26,203 bases of DNA from Tieghemiomyces parasiticus (taxonomy: Eukaryota > Kickxellomycota > Dimargaritomycetes > Dimargaritales > Dimargaritaceae), in NCBI GenBank assembly GCA_027575765.1, contig JANBPT010000688.1:1-26203 (forward strand), written 5' to 3'. The notes under the pieces are model-generated. The model saw only the letters and a list, made by a program, of their open reading frames with translations. It had not been told where the DNA came from and searched no databases. This document shows positions 1 to 9,705 of this stretch, piece by piece. Position numbers and translations under genes: made by a program. Within the stretch, counting starts at the first letter, position 1. The number at the start of each line of letters is the position of its first letter.

Positions 1-111
1 ATTTCTTAAGGAGAACAGCAACCTAGATGGCATTGTAACCAGAAAGAAGGCCTCGAAGTGGCTTGGCACTGGCGGAAGGGCTAACCAAGCACGCTGATCA
101 TCTGATACCAC
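1..111 (-). mobile_element. Inverted fragment of LTR-retroelement internal region with primer-binding site
   Basis: Read on the minus strand, this stretch matches the last 112 bases of the window. It is identical over 1-77 and then similar with substitutions and an indel. Positions 101-110 read TGGTATCAGA on the minus strand, the classic primer-binding site complementary to the 3' end of initiator-Met tRNA used by many Ty1/copia elements. One base (111) separates it from the TG edge of the adjoining LTR-like unit at 112. The short reading frame present in the right-end copy is broken here: its ATG is GTG and the fourth codon is a stop. This copy is therefore degenerate. Confidence 0.6.
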
Positions 112-600
112 TGTTGTAGGGAAAACTACCCTAGAGGAAACTAATTCTAATGGCAAACTAATGAAAGACTAATCAAGTGAACAGACTTACAAAAGAACGG
201 AAATATGGTGTTGAAAACTGGCTGTGGGTGATTTAGGCTATCGTTTATTGAGTAGCAACCCTAAGGGTCTTTTATATAGGAGGGCGGCCGGTATCCTTTG
301 TAATGGCTACAGCTTGGGTTAGGAGCAAACCCAAGGGTGATAGTGCGAGGCAGGGCTAGCACCTAGGCGATTATGAGGGTAGCTACCAAGCTACCACACC
401 AGCTAAGAGGGAGGAGGCTAATGGAAAGAAAGCTTTAAGAGGCGTGAGGTGGCAGTGCCTGTCGGAGAAAGGACGCTGCCCAGCAGCTCAGGAAGGTTGG
501 CGTTGCTACACAGGAATATCGAATGGTGGAATAAGCTATTAGGTGAAGAAAAAGGTAAAGATTTCACAACTGATTGGATCAGTAGTTTTGGGCCCCACAA
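112..600 (+). mobile_element. LTR-like unit, left copy (3' limit uncertain)
   Basis: This is a direct, diverged copy of the unit at 25,548-26,091. Shared landmarks in the same order include a TG edge followed by TTGTAGGGAAAACT, a 19-bp identical block at 237-255, the AGGGTCTTTTATATAG block at 264-279 (a likely LTR TATA element), a block around 489-520, and one near 560-598 containing ACAACTGATTGGATCAG. Similarity fades after about 600. An alternative 3' edge lies near 742, where CCCTACAACCCCACAGCA is followed by TGGTACAAAA. The orientation is set by the body of the repeat. The sequence on its left edge is nevertheless an inverted primer-binding site, which is not the canonical layout. Confidence 0.6.
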
Positions 601-1930
601 TGCGGGTAAATATTTAACCCAAGGGCCATTTAAGGTGTATTTAAAGCGGCTTCTTAGTTCTCTAACTGATCGACATACAACTGTCGCAGCGGTCCTAACA
701 TGGAAGCCTAACTGTTCAAAATCACCCTACAACCCCACAGCATGGTACAAAATCCCCGAGGAGGCACCCTAAATGATAAGGGCTAAATCCATCACCCAAG
801 CTGGATCTCCAGGGAGGAGGCCAGGGCGTAGTTAATTGTGCAACATGGATATTCAGTGCATACCATTAGAAAAATAATAGAGACAATTCATCAATCGCTT
901 ATATATTTAAACCTTGGTGGTGAGAGGTCACCTGGTGTGGAAGCAACATGGGATCCCACTGCTCATGACTGTTAGCCGCCTACCTCGCGTGTTGGAAGGA
1001 GTTGCAACGTACTGATTCACTGGCAGGTGCACTGACAGTCATTGTCGAGTACTGCAAGTGGTCAGGCAACGGACATACAACCAATGTTGTACATGCTAAC
1101 TCACATTTCGCATATCCTTATACTTGCCCGCCAATTGACCAGTCAATAATTCACTTACTATTATCTCTAGTCCGTTCTCAACTACCTTGTTAATTAAAAA
1201 TACTCTTAACCCCAAGCTAGTCTCTGAAGTCGTTAGATCTCTCTTCAACGAGCTGACTAACCACAGAATCTCCACAGGGGTTCTGTTGGTGGTGCTTTAC
1301 GCCATGTCAGGGTCTACACCGAGAGCCTCATGAAATTCATGGGAAACCCACCTATATAATCGGAGTGGGTTGCTAACGGGGGCTGGTCATGGAATTTACA
1401 CTAACTGTGTTTCTAGGGATTCAAGTAGGCCCGCCTGTATAATACGTTGATGGGCGTGGAAAATCAGTCGGACTGTGAGCCTCTACCTTACAATCAGCTG
1501 TAGATATATCGCCTAATTTGGCCCATCGTCCGGCTCCCCCGGTTCAGTTGAGGAACAAGGGTTGCTTGAATGGGGTTAGAACACAGTATACCCGGCCCAT
1601 CTCGGATACGGGTGGGATGAGTCTAGTGGAGATCTGTGGGCCATGCGGACGACAAAATCGTTGCAGTGCTAATATTAGTGCAGAAGGTAGACATCAAAGC
1701 CATGGGAAATATCACACTGAGCACCTCTTTGCTAGATATCTGGCCATCTGGTAGGAGACCACAAAGCGTTTACCATCCAAGACAGGTGTAATTGTCCACA
1801 GTCGAAGTAAGGGCCTCATATACCTGTGGCATTGGCTATTTCAACGAAATCTATGCAGCAAAATATACGGGAGTTTGCCACCAGGCTTAGCCGTGGGATG
1901 AAACAATCCTACATGTGAGTCAGTCCACCC

Positions 1931-1972
1931 AATGAATATGAACTAATTTACACTGATCACCAAGCCCTGGAG
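1931..1972 (+). pseudogene. Possible Ty3/gypsy RNase H remnant
   Basis: The + strand frame through 1,949-1,972 reads YTDHQALE, preceded by NEYELI. This resembles the TDHxxL motif at the start of the RNase H region in Ty3/gypsy polyproteins. A stop codon follows at once (1,973-1,975) and another stop precedes the segment. I could not find the matching catalytic reverse-transcriptase box or integrase motifs around it. If real, this is a few dozen bases of a decayed element. A chance match is possible. Confidence 0.28.
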
Positions 1973-2147
1973 TAGAAAGGCTTCAGTGGCGGTAGATCAT
2001 TATCTGAGACGATTGACATGCCGAAGCCAGTCCGCCAGGCTTAAGCCAAGCCCATGTTGATACGTACCACCAACTTCAGAGTGCCATGCAAGGACAAGTG
2101 GTGGAATTAAAAAATTAGGTTAGCGCACGGCTGGGGATAGAGAGAAG

Positions 2148-2465
2148 ATGTTGTCACCGAATGTAGCGGAGGTCACCAGCCAGCACCACCTGGAGGACAG
2201 CCCTACCCAGGTTGCCCAACCAGTAGCCGTGACCAGAGAACCCCCCCCCCCTGCCTCATCCGAACGACAAGGAACGGCAGACGCTCCCCATGAGAGCCCA
2301 GTGAACCCCTCCCCTAAAGAGGCGGCACCACACCACACTTCAGGTGATTCCCCGCTTTCAAAAGGGATTGTCGTTTACATAAGTTTATTAGGTGTAGTCT
2401 TCCTTCTCAGTACAACTGTCTCGCCCTATTCACCACCATCGGCTACCACACGGAGAGCGGTATAG
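2148..2465 (+). CDS. Hypothetical small low-complexity ORF with one hydrophobic segment
   Basis: This 105-codon frame starts with ATG. Its first 70 residues are rich in Pro, Ser, Glu and Ala. A hydrophobic stretch follows around residues 73-92 (begins GIVVYISLLGVVFLL), long enough for one membrane span, and then a short Ser/Thr/Arg tail. I recognise no family. The context is decayed repeat-like DNA and the frame ends about 440 bp before the subtilase gene. It could be a chance frame or a fragment of a retroelement gag-like region. The support is simply an open frame with a plausible membrane segment. Confidence 0.15.
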   Translation: MLSPNVAEVTSQHHLEDSPTQVAQPVAVTREPPPPASSERQGTADAPHESPVNPSPKEAAPHHTSGDSPLSKGIVVYISLLGVVFLLSTTVSPYSPPSATTRRAV

Positions 2466-2787
2466 AGCCGGCGGCTTGTTTCCTCAACCTAGAATGGCGA
2501 AATTCTCGACATTGACCTAGATTGGAGCTCATGCGGTCGATCGACTGTACACCGCACCTCCTTGTTTGTGCCTAGCCACACGTCAGTCAGGATGGGCATG
2601 GGCGCTCCTCCGCTCTACGTGGGAATAACGATGGTTAGCCGGTACACTTTTGATCCTCGCCCGCCGGAGCACCTATCGCTCCCAAGGCTGCTAAATCATA
2701 GTCCACCCAGGTAGGTGCCGAAGGGCGAAGTGGGAGGACACTTATTCCACGATGGGGATACCATCATGGCAGGGATAACGTGGATGG

Positions 2788-2796
2788 ATATATATA
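2788..2796 (+). promoter_or_regulatory. TATA-like element upstream of the subtilase gene
   Basis: The alternating AT run ATATATATA sits 108 bp before the subtilase ATG at 2,904. It is followed by a pyrimidine-rich stretch leading into the start (CCCTTTTAATCCTTTTCTCCC). Position and composition fit a core promoter and short leader. Confidence 0.4.
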
Positions 2797-2903
2797 CTCT
2801 AACGACCGGTGCCCACTGCTGGGGTCCATTTCATTCCGTCAAGTACCTGAGAATCCATCTATCTGTTACACAACCTAATCCCTTTTAATCCTTTTCTCCC
2901 GCC

Positions 2904-5444
2904 ATGCGCTGCAATGCCTTGCTCGGCGGCCTTGTTGCCTTGATTGCCACCGGGCGCACCATTGCCTTGCTGGACCTCTCCGTCAACCAGCTCAACCGCA
3001 TCCCTAATGTCTTCGTGGTCGAGTACAGCGGCGTTGCCCAGTTCGCTAAGGACATGCAGGACGCCGGTATCCCGTTCACGGTTACCCGAAACTACACCAC
3101 CATCCTTAGCGGTTCCAGCGTAGCTTTTAAAGACCAGTACCAAGATGGTGTCTCCAGTCTGTTCGCCACTCAGAGCCTGTGGCCCATTCGCACAATTAAA
3201 CACGCCGACTCGCCATTCAAAAAGTCCCGTCCTTCATCCACTTCTCTCCCGCCCATGCCCATGCTGGCCCACCAGTTTACCGGCGTCGCCGAGATGCATT
3301 CGACATATAACCTGGACGGCACCGGGGTGAAGATCGGCATCATTGATTCCGGTATTGACTACAAACACCCAGCCTTCGGGAACTGCTATAAGACCTCCAA
3401 TTGTCGCATTAAGTACGGGTACGATTTCGTCGGCGACCTCTACGACGGTACCAACCAGCCCCAGCCCGATAACGATCCCTACAGCACATGTTCCGTGCAT
3501 GGAACTCACGTGGCGGGGGTTGCGGCGGGTAGCCATAGCGTGTTCAAGGGCGTCGCGCCCAAAGCCACTTTGGGCATCTACCGCGTCATGGGGTGTAACG
3601 GCGTTGCCAGGAATGACGTCGTGGTCTCCGCCCTGGACCGGGCCGCCTCTGACGGGATGGATATTGTCAACATGTCATTCGGGTCACCGAGCGGCTGGAG
3701 CACGATGATGGTGGACGAGGCCGTCTACCGACTGGGCCTGCGGGGCGTTATCGCAGTCGCTGCCGTGGGCAACTTTGGGGCCGACACCCTTTGGGCTGTC
3801 AGCTCGCCGGCCACCAGCAACATGAGTGTCGCGGTCGGCGCCGTCGACCTTCCCACCTACTATTCCCACACCATGAACGTCACGGTCGGCACCACCAAGG
3901 TCGTCATTCCCCGTTCGGACCAGCAGCACAACCTCCCGCCGCTCAACCTCAACAACGTCCCCTTAGTGCGCGCCCGCGATGCCGGAGCAACGACCGACTT
4001 GGCCTGCGGTGCCATTACGGCGGCCCGGGGTGCTGTGGTGCTTGTCAAGGTCGGCGGGTGTTCCGACCAAGTCAAGACCGCCAACGTGCAGGCCGCCGGT
4101 GGAGTCGCCCTGGCGCTGTACCACAATCAAGCGGGGTACGCAGGCTACGCCGGCGATGTTGACAACAATGCCATCCCCGGCTTCATGCTACTTCAGTCCG
4201 ACGGCCAGTCCCTCATCAGTCTGCTGGCCACGGGTGCAGCCACCGTCAAGATCAACGACCGCGTTGCGTCCTTCACCAACAGCAACCCCATCGTGCCGTC
4301 CTGGTACTCGTCGTGGGGGCCCGGACCCGACGGTAAGATCAAGCCTGAGATCATGGGACCCGGCACCAACGTCTACTCCACCATCCCTCTAGCCGTCGGC
4401 GGGTACGGGCTCGACTCCGGGACCTCCATGGCAGCACCATACATTGCAGGTATCTTTGCGCTTCTAAAGCAGTCCGGCAAGGCCCCCGACCGTAACGCCG
4501 CCCTCCAGCGCATCCTCAGCACCGCCACCATCATGTACCAGAAACCCAACGTTCCCTACTCACCGGCACTCCAGGGCAACGGGCTTGTCGATATGGTCAA
4601 AGCCTATAACGCCGAGTTCACGGTCGACAACGTCTACACGATTGGTTCGGGGTACGTCCGAAACATCAACAGCAAGTTCACCTTGAACTTCTACATCAAT
4701 AATACCAGCACCCGTAATGTGGAGTACGGCTACGAGTTCGTACGCTCCCAGTCGGTCTCCTCCTTCTTCAGGGACGGCACTGTCGCCATTCCGCCCCACC
4801 AGGACACCAGTGTACTCTACCCGTCGTATAACGTCTACACGAAGCCCGTCCCAGCCCAGGGGTCTGTCAAGAACGCCTTCATGTGCGAGTACGGCGACTA
4901 CACCATGGAGGACCTCCTACTCGGGGGTGGCTTCCTCAACCTTTTCCCCCGGCCCGGATTCACCGGTAACAATATCACCATTTCGTACCTCAGCTACGTG
5001 TACGATCCTTCTAATATCCCCATCCTCGATAACTCCTGGAATGGTGTCCCCCTTCCGGCCCTGACCAACTTTGCCACCGGTGAAGTCCTTGGCAACGGTG
5101 CTATATTTACGTTTGTGGGAGACAACGCCCCTGTTGTCGTCTTCCGTCTGAAGTTACCTATCTTCCTTGTCCGATACCGCCTCGCAAAGGCCGCCACTCC
5201 CACTGTTGTTTACTCCGTTGTTGGCGACGGTCACTCCATGTACCTGGAGAAAAATATGGACCAAGCCGGTACTAGCTACTACACTTACCGCTGGGATGGT
5301 GTTGCCCATGATTTGGAGACGCCCACGGATACCTACAACGTACCCAACGGTCAGTACGTTTTACTTTTGCAGTTCTACCCGACAAGCTATGATGATACGC
5401 CGACCGTTTACACCTCGCCCACGTTTACTATTAACCGCGCGTAG
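2904..5444 (+). CDS. Secreted subtilisin-like serine protease (S8) with PA insert
   Basis: This intronless gene encodes 846 residues. A hydrophobic signal peptide covers about residues 1-22. Residues ~35-100 resemble an I9-type propeptide. The catalytic domain runs ~130-565 with an intact triad: Asp148 in GIIDSGID, His199 in HGTHVAG and Ser508 in SGTSMAAP, plus the oxyanion-hole Asn290 in AVGNFG. A protease-associated (PA) insert lies at ~360-450 (RGAVVLVKVGGC) between His and Ser. The last ~280 residues are beta-rich, as in fungal subtilases with fibronectin-like C-terminal domains. The family makes secreted or wall-associated endopeptidases used in nutrition or host and substrate degradation, and the propeptide is normally cleaved off during maturation. 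The first ATG directly precedes the signal peptide and follows a TATA-like run and pyrimidine-rich leader. There is no GPI or transmembrane tail. The physiological substrate cannot be read from the sequence. Confidence 0.95.
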   Translation: MRCNALLGGLVALIATGRTIALLDLSVNQLNRIPNVFVVEYSGVAQFAKDMQDAGIPFTVTRNYTTILSGSSVAFKDQYQDGVSSLFATQSLWPIRTIKHADSPFKKSRPSSTSLPPMPMLAHQFTGVAEMHSTYNLDGTGVKIGIIDSGIDYKHPAFGNCYKTSNCRIKYGYDFVGDLYDGTNQPQPDNDPYSTCSVHGTHVAGVAAGSHSVFKGVAPKATLGIYRVMGCNGVARNDVVVSALDRAASDGMDIVNMSFGSPSGWSTMMVDEAVYRLGLRGVIAVAAVGNFGADTLWAVSSPATSNMSVAVGAVDLPTYYSHTMNVTVGTTKVVIPRSDQQHNLPPLNLNNVPLVRARDAGATTDLACGAITAARGAVVLVKVGGCSDQVKTANVQAAGGVALALYHNQAGYAGYAGDVDNNAIPGFMLLQSDGQSLISLLATGAATVKINDRVASFTNSNPIVPSWYSSWGPGPDGKIKPEIMGPGTNVYSTIPLAVGGYGLDSGTSMAAPYIAGIFALLKQSGKAPDRNAALQRILSTATIMYQKPNVPYSPALQGNGLVDMVKAYNAEFTVDNVYTIGSGYVRNINSKFTLNFYINNTSTRNVEYGYEFVRSQSVSSFFRDGTVAIPPHQDTSVLYPSYNVYTKPVPAQGSVKNAFMCEYGDYTMEDLLLGGGFLNLFPRPGFTGNNITISYLSYVYDPSNIPILDNSWNGVPLPALTNFATGEVLGNGAIFTFVGDNAPVVVFRLKLPIFLVRYRLAKAATPTVVYSVVGDGHSMYLEKNMDQAGTSYYTYRWDGVAHDLETPTDTYNVPNGQYVLLLQFYPTSYDDTPTVYTSPTFTINRA

Positions 5445-6454
5445 TCAATAATGTACGGTCGAGCCGATTTTTGACTCATATCAATCTGACTAATCATGAA
5501 ATTCAGCCTAGGGTATTTTAATAATTATAACGTCCCTTTGGTAATACCGCACGAAATTGAGGCTAGCGGATGCGAGACAGAGCAGCAAATGGTTAGGAAT
5601 TTCTTTTGATTGGAGCAGGGCGTTGTAGAAAAGACGGCTTATGACAAAAAGTCAAGAAATGAAAGGGAAGAAAGCACTAAGCAATGGGGGCTTGGTTAGA
5701 TGAAAATTGACAGAATCTAGCTTGGGTAGTTCAAAATTATAGAGTAGAGTGTGGTAATAGGAAATATGCCAGAGTGGCAAGTTGTATGTCAAATGACAGT
5801 TAATCGAACACGCGGTTAGAAAGCTACATACAGCCTGCCAAGGCCTAGGAGAAGGATAGTGTTTAATTGCCTTTGTCAGACCAGCCTTAGTCAAATAGTT
5901 TACACAATAGATGGAATGCTTCGTATGGCTAACAAGGAAGGGTGGAGAACCCTCGCTATAGCGCCTGGTTGCGCCATCTTTGCTTGTCCGCCACGATCAG
6001 CTCGGACACAGTCTACTTTTTAAGGCCAAGGCTATTACAATCAGACCGGGTTAAATTATTTGATGCTCTCCTCGGAATGGCCTGTCTCAGTTTGCTACCT
6101 CTCAATCACATCAGCATAACTCCCCACTGCTCTTTTATAAGAGGTGCTATGTCGTCACTATGTAGCTCTTCCTCCCCGCAAATCCTAGCTAGCGTTTGCA
6201 GGTCTCTGTGGAAAGACTCTTTCAGTAGCCAAGGACCTGGCCTTCCGGTTCCAAGAGGATAAAAATGTCATAAAGGGATTCACACTCAGCAGTAGTAAGT
6301 AGGATCTGGTTGGGAGCTAAGCCTTGAAGACGTGGGCTCGATGATGCCACGATACATTAGACAGCTATCTGACGCATGGATCGACGTTAAAGGCCGCTGA
6401 CCTTGTCACTTCGCCAGAATATACATTGCTAGAAGTCATCTATGGGATTAAGCT
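5445..6454. other. Intergenic region, no gene recognised
   Basis: About 1 kb lies between the subtilase stop and the PhzF-like gene. The only longer frame (5,942-6,262, +) has no recognisable domain and begins inside repeat-like sequence. A short + strand segment near 6,390-6,455 reads SPEYTLLEVIYGIKL before a stop. That faintly recalls the C-terminal integrase motif of retroelements but is too weak to annotate. No poly(A) signal is clear for the subtilase, although AT-rich sequence at about 5,515-5,530 is a possible site. Confidence 0.4.
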
Positions 6455-6666
6455 CTAATGCTTCCTGCACTCATAGTCGTTGATTTCATTAGGAGGCTGC
6501 TCTCGCGTTGCTATAATTGCCAAGCCATCGGCAGGCTTACTTCACATGGGCAAGTGTCTATTTATTTGGTTTGGTGTTGATGCTAATAAACTCCGGTCAT
6601 GGGATGTAGTGTGCGAGCAATAGACCAGGCCAAAAAGTGACAGAGCGTGCGCGCATGAATAGGTAC

Positions 6667-8002
6667 TTACAGTTGAAAACGCCCCGAAAGGACGGTCACC
6701 GCTGATCCGGATATCTGAACCAAGTCGTCAAACTCAGGGTTCAGTAGAGTGAAAACCTTGCCGAACCGTTTGCCACCCTGAATGAACACTAATTCAGGCT
6801 TACCGAGCACATGACTCCAGTAGGGTGCTAAGGTTGAATAGGCCGACCCGGTGACCTGCGTGGGATTGGCAAGGTGGTGTATATACACAGTGACATTGTG
6901 GTGTCAGTTGGGCACGGGTGACAGGTTACAATGGGTTAGCGCAAACTCGGTGGGCGGTAAATGGTAGGACGGTCATTATGCCAAGCCTAGTCACAAACCT
7001 ATACGGGTATACTGTCTATACACTTACGGTATCCTCATAGACGCCGACCCAGGGACAAAACACGCGTACCGCACAATCCGCACCGCACACGGCGAGCTCG
7101 GTATCCGCACCGACAGGCTTTTCGGACCTCGTGGTGGCTACGGTGGTGAAGGCCATCATGGTCAGCTTGCATTCATGACCAAGGTTGAGTACGACGGGTG
7201 GAAACAGCGGCGTGAGACGCTGGAGGGCTTCAGGCCCCCCGCGCAGGTGCACGATGAGGTGACCGCGGGCGGCTGAATAGTGCACGCTGCGAACGGCGAC
7301 GGTATGGGGCGAGCCAGTGGGCAAATTTTGACGGGTACTCTGTAGGACCAAATCGATTACTTGTTGCAGCTTGGATCGGCGTTCCGGGGTCAGGGGCCGT
7401 TGAGAGCTACGCCGCGAGACCGCGAGGCGTAACCCCGAAGAAGGATGGTCATTGTTGTAGGCTGGCGGACGGTCCTCCGGCGGAAAGTAACCGTCTGCCC
7501 CCTCCTTCGAACCGTCGTCATCGCTGTCATCACCCCGGTCCTGATGGTGGCCCCGCAACGGCCGGGGCATATCCCTAGGTAACAGGAGGGCGACCCTGTC
7601 CGCACTGGGCTGGGGATCGCGGCTCGCCCTAATCGTCCCGCTCAGGGTCTGAAATCTGAGCTCGGGAAAGGGGTTATTAAAGTCGTTGAAGAGGACGTGG
7701 GCGGCGGCCAAGGTGGCATGGCCGCAGAGCCTAACTTCGGTGGTGGGTGTGAACCAGCGGAGGTTGAAGAGGGATAGCTTTTGGTACTCGGTGCGCCCGT
7801 TGTGCTCAACCTTAACTTCGGAGGGGAGGACGCACTGGACGAACGCCGTGTCGGCGAGGTTCATTTCGGTGGCGATGTTTTGGAGGACCGTGGTGTCTAG
7901 TTTGAGGTTGGCGGGAATCAGGCACACCGCCGCGGGGTTGCCTGTGAAAGCCCGCTGGTCGTGTGAGAAGGCGTCGACCGTGAAGATTTGCAGGCTGGCC
8001 AT
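6667..8002 (-). CDS. PhzF/PBLD-family protein (phenazine-biosynthesis-like isomerase fold), spliced
   Basis: Exon 1 is 8,002-7,028 and exon 2 is 6,855-6,667. The intron 7,027-6,856 (172 nt) starts GTAAGT and ends CGCAG. The join is in phase 0 and restores EDT-VTGSA, equivalent to the family's EDPVTGSA. The product is 387 residues. ATG 8,002 was chosen because it starts MASLQIFTVDAF, the usual family N-terminus; the upstream open frame is unlike the family. Landmarks are GNPAAVCL (21-28), LRWFTPTTEV (81-90), LCGHATLAA (92-100), FCPWVGVYEDT (315-325), VTGSAYSTLAPYW (326-338) and a C-terminal GSAVTVLSG. Close relatives include vertebrate PBLD; most members have unknown substrates, so none is assigned. 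Oddities: the catalytic-Glu position (NLSETAF in relatives) is Asp51, and an acidic, Pro-rich insert spans ~150-190. A GTAAGT overlaps the stop codon; splicing 6,670-6,465 would instead end the protein LKH, with its stop at 6,457-6,455. Confidence 0.88.
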
Positions 8003-8899
8003 GGTGTGAAGGGTGGCAGAGGTGGGAGGAGGAGGAGGCGGGCAGCGTGGCCAAGGACGTCTGGGGAAAAAACGAGCCGGAATGCGCAGTGCGGTGCGCA
8101 GGCGTCGCGAACGGTGCTCGGTGCGGAGTCTCAAATACAAGAAAGGGGCTGTGGTGGTTCAGCCGGAACCGCAGGGAAGGGGTGAGAGGTTTCGCTCCAG
8201 ACGAACCTGGTAGACCCGGAGGGCAGAGTCGCGTGAGGTGTCCAACCCAAGGATGAAAGACGATATGCCGACGGAGAAGTGCGGGCACAAACTAAACGGC
8301 GGGGCTGAGTACGTCACAGAGATGGACCAAGTGCCGCTAATTTAAAGGGGGCGGACTCGAACATTATATGGTGGAGGGGCCCTGTTCCCGGGTCGATGAC
8401 TCAAGCGGTGACGCCATGACCGGGCCGGTTGCCCCGACAGTGCCATGTTTTCCTTCGTTCTCAATGGATGGTGGTCGCACGCCTGGTACCACTGACCCGC
8501 TATTCCGTCCGATTTGGGAGGTGACCAGGCAGAGGGGGGAAGGTGCCAAGGCCAGGGTATAGGCGGGAAGAGCTAGGGGCTGCTGCAGGTGGGAGGCATG
8601 AGGAAGTGAGGCCACCCTTCACCTCCACCTTACGGACAGCCGGTGGCGTCTCGGTCTCTAATTACGATGGATCTTGCTTATTTGTCAAGGCCACAGTGAC
8701 CTGCGCTGGCCCTGTAATTCTTTAATTAGACAGTCTTCTGACGTACTCACATAGCCCACCTTAACAATAGCAACATGGTAAAAAAAAAAACTACACCCTA
8801 GACCATAACAGCTCTAATCGAATCATGTATGGGAGGCGGCGCTGATTATGTCGGTCCCTCTCCTCCAGGCTACCCCGCGTGAGAATGTCCGCCCAATGA
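8003..8899. other. Intergenic region between SH3BGRL-like and PhzF-like genes
   Basis: This stretch holds the PhzF-like leader and promoter (minus strand) and the 3' flank of the SH3BGRL-like gene. Next to the PhzF start the minus strand is pyrimidine-rich (CCTCCTCCTCCCACC), like other leaders in this window. Upstream in-frame extension of PhzF is open to 8,140 but Arg/Pro-rich and unlike the family. Short frames on both strands around 8,364-8,725 have no recognisable features. A run of about ten A lies near 8,780-8,789. Confidence 0.5.
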
Positions 8900-9705
8900 C
8901 TATTTGGCCTCCTTATTGGCGGACGCATTCAACAGGGCGTCGAGCTCGGCCAGTTCCTTTTCCGTGAGGTTCTCCGGTACCGTCAGGTCGTCGTGGTCGA
9001 CAGGTTCCTCGTCGACACCCAGCAGTTCGCGCAGCTGAAATCCCTCAACCGCTTCCTCAACCTCGGCAAAGGTCTACGCAGTATGGTGAGCAGGATCCCG
9101 GGGTCAGGTAAACTTGTTGTTTTTAGCACGCGGGACTTGGTGGCAGACCTAAGGCCTGTATAACATTATCTTGAACCGACCCGGCTGGTCTTCCGCACAT
9201 GTGGGAGGCACAGCCAGGGTGTCATATTATGTCTCCTAGACTTACCGCCTTAAACTGGCCATCGCAATAGATCTGGGGTAATGCCGTATTACCAAGCGAT
9301 TTGCGTTTCATGTAGGCCTTAGCCTCCTCGTCGGCGGCCACATCCACGAACTCGAAGGGAATCTCCTCGGTATGGAGGTACTGTTCCAATTTGCGGAACT
9401 CAGTCTTGTACTTCAGAGGATCGGTCAGGACAGGGGCCAGCCGGGAGGTGGAAAGCAGGAGGGGGGACATACGAGATAGGCCAGCGAAGGCGCGGTGAGT
9501 ATCTAAGTGCCCAGAGAAGTCTGGTGCGAGCCTTTGGTCACCAGCCCTTATCCTATTTAGCGAAGCCTTGGCCATCCGACCACATGCAAAAACATCGGCC
9601 ACGTTCTTGCATTGGGTCCGAGCGACTTACTTTGCGGTTTCCCGAGACACTCGAGCCATAGACCTGGACTCGGGCACTGCCGTCGGGGCGAATTTCGGAG
9701 ACCAT
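8900..9705 (-). CDS. SH3BGRL-type thioredoxin-fold protein, three exons
   Basis: Exons are 9,705-9,631, 9,410-9,246 and 9,073-8,900, giving 137 residues. Both introns (9,630-9,411, 220 nt; 9,245-9,074, 172 nt) begin GTAAGT, end AG and sit in phase 0. Exon 1 encodes MVSEIRPDGSARVQVYGSSV followed by SGNRK, matching the SH3BGRL opening (VYxSSVTGNRE). Exon 2 carries the helix and strand KLEQYLHTEEIPFEFVDVAA and the cis-Pro segment TALPQIYCDGQF. Exon 3 has the final helix FAEVEEAVEGFQLRELLGV and then an acidic tail of about 37 residues. The spacing from SGNR to the next beta strand equals that in human SH3BGRL, which supports the chosen acceptor. The family has a glutaredoxin-like fold without the CxxC active site, as here, so it is probably a small cytosolic adaptor rather than a redox enzyme. 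Without splicing only exon 2 shows as an open frame, with a spurious N-terminus. Confidence 0.88.

Larger units (their letters stand above)
601..2787. other. Gene-poor, decayed region
   Basis: About 2.2 kb contains no reading frame I recognise as a conserved gene. Frames are short and frequently interrupted, and the base composition is lower in GC than the flanking genes. A possible retroelement RNase H remnant lies near 1,931-1,972, and a low-complexity frame lies at 2,148-2,465. There is a run of ten C at 2,241-2,250. The best reading is old mobile-element debris between the LTR-like unit and the subtilase promoter. Confidence 0.4.

Noticed and set aside
6390..6455. Integrase-like segment SPEYTLLEVIYGIKL
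   Set aside because: It recalls the retroelement integrase C-terminal YG motif, but it is short, isolated and ends in a stop. It also overlaps the flank where the PhzF-like gene may have a third exon.
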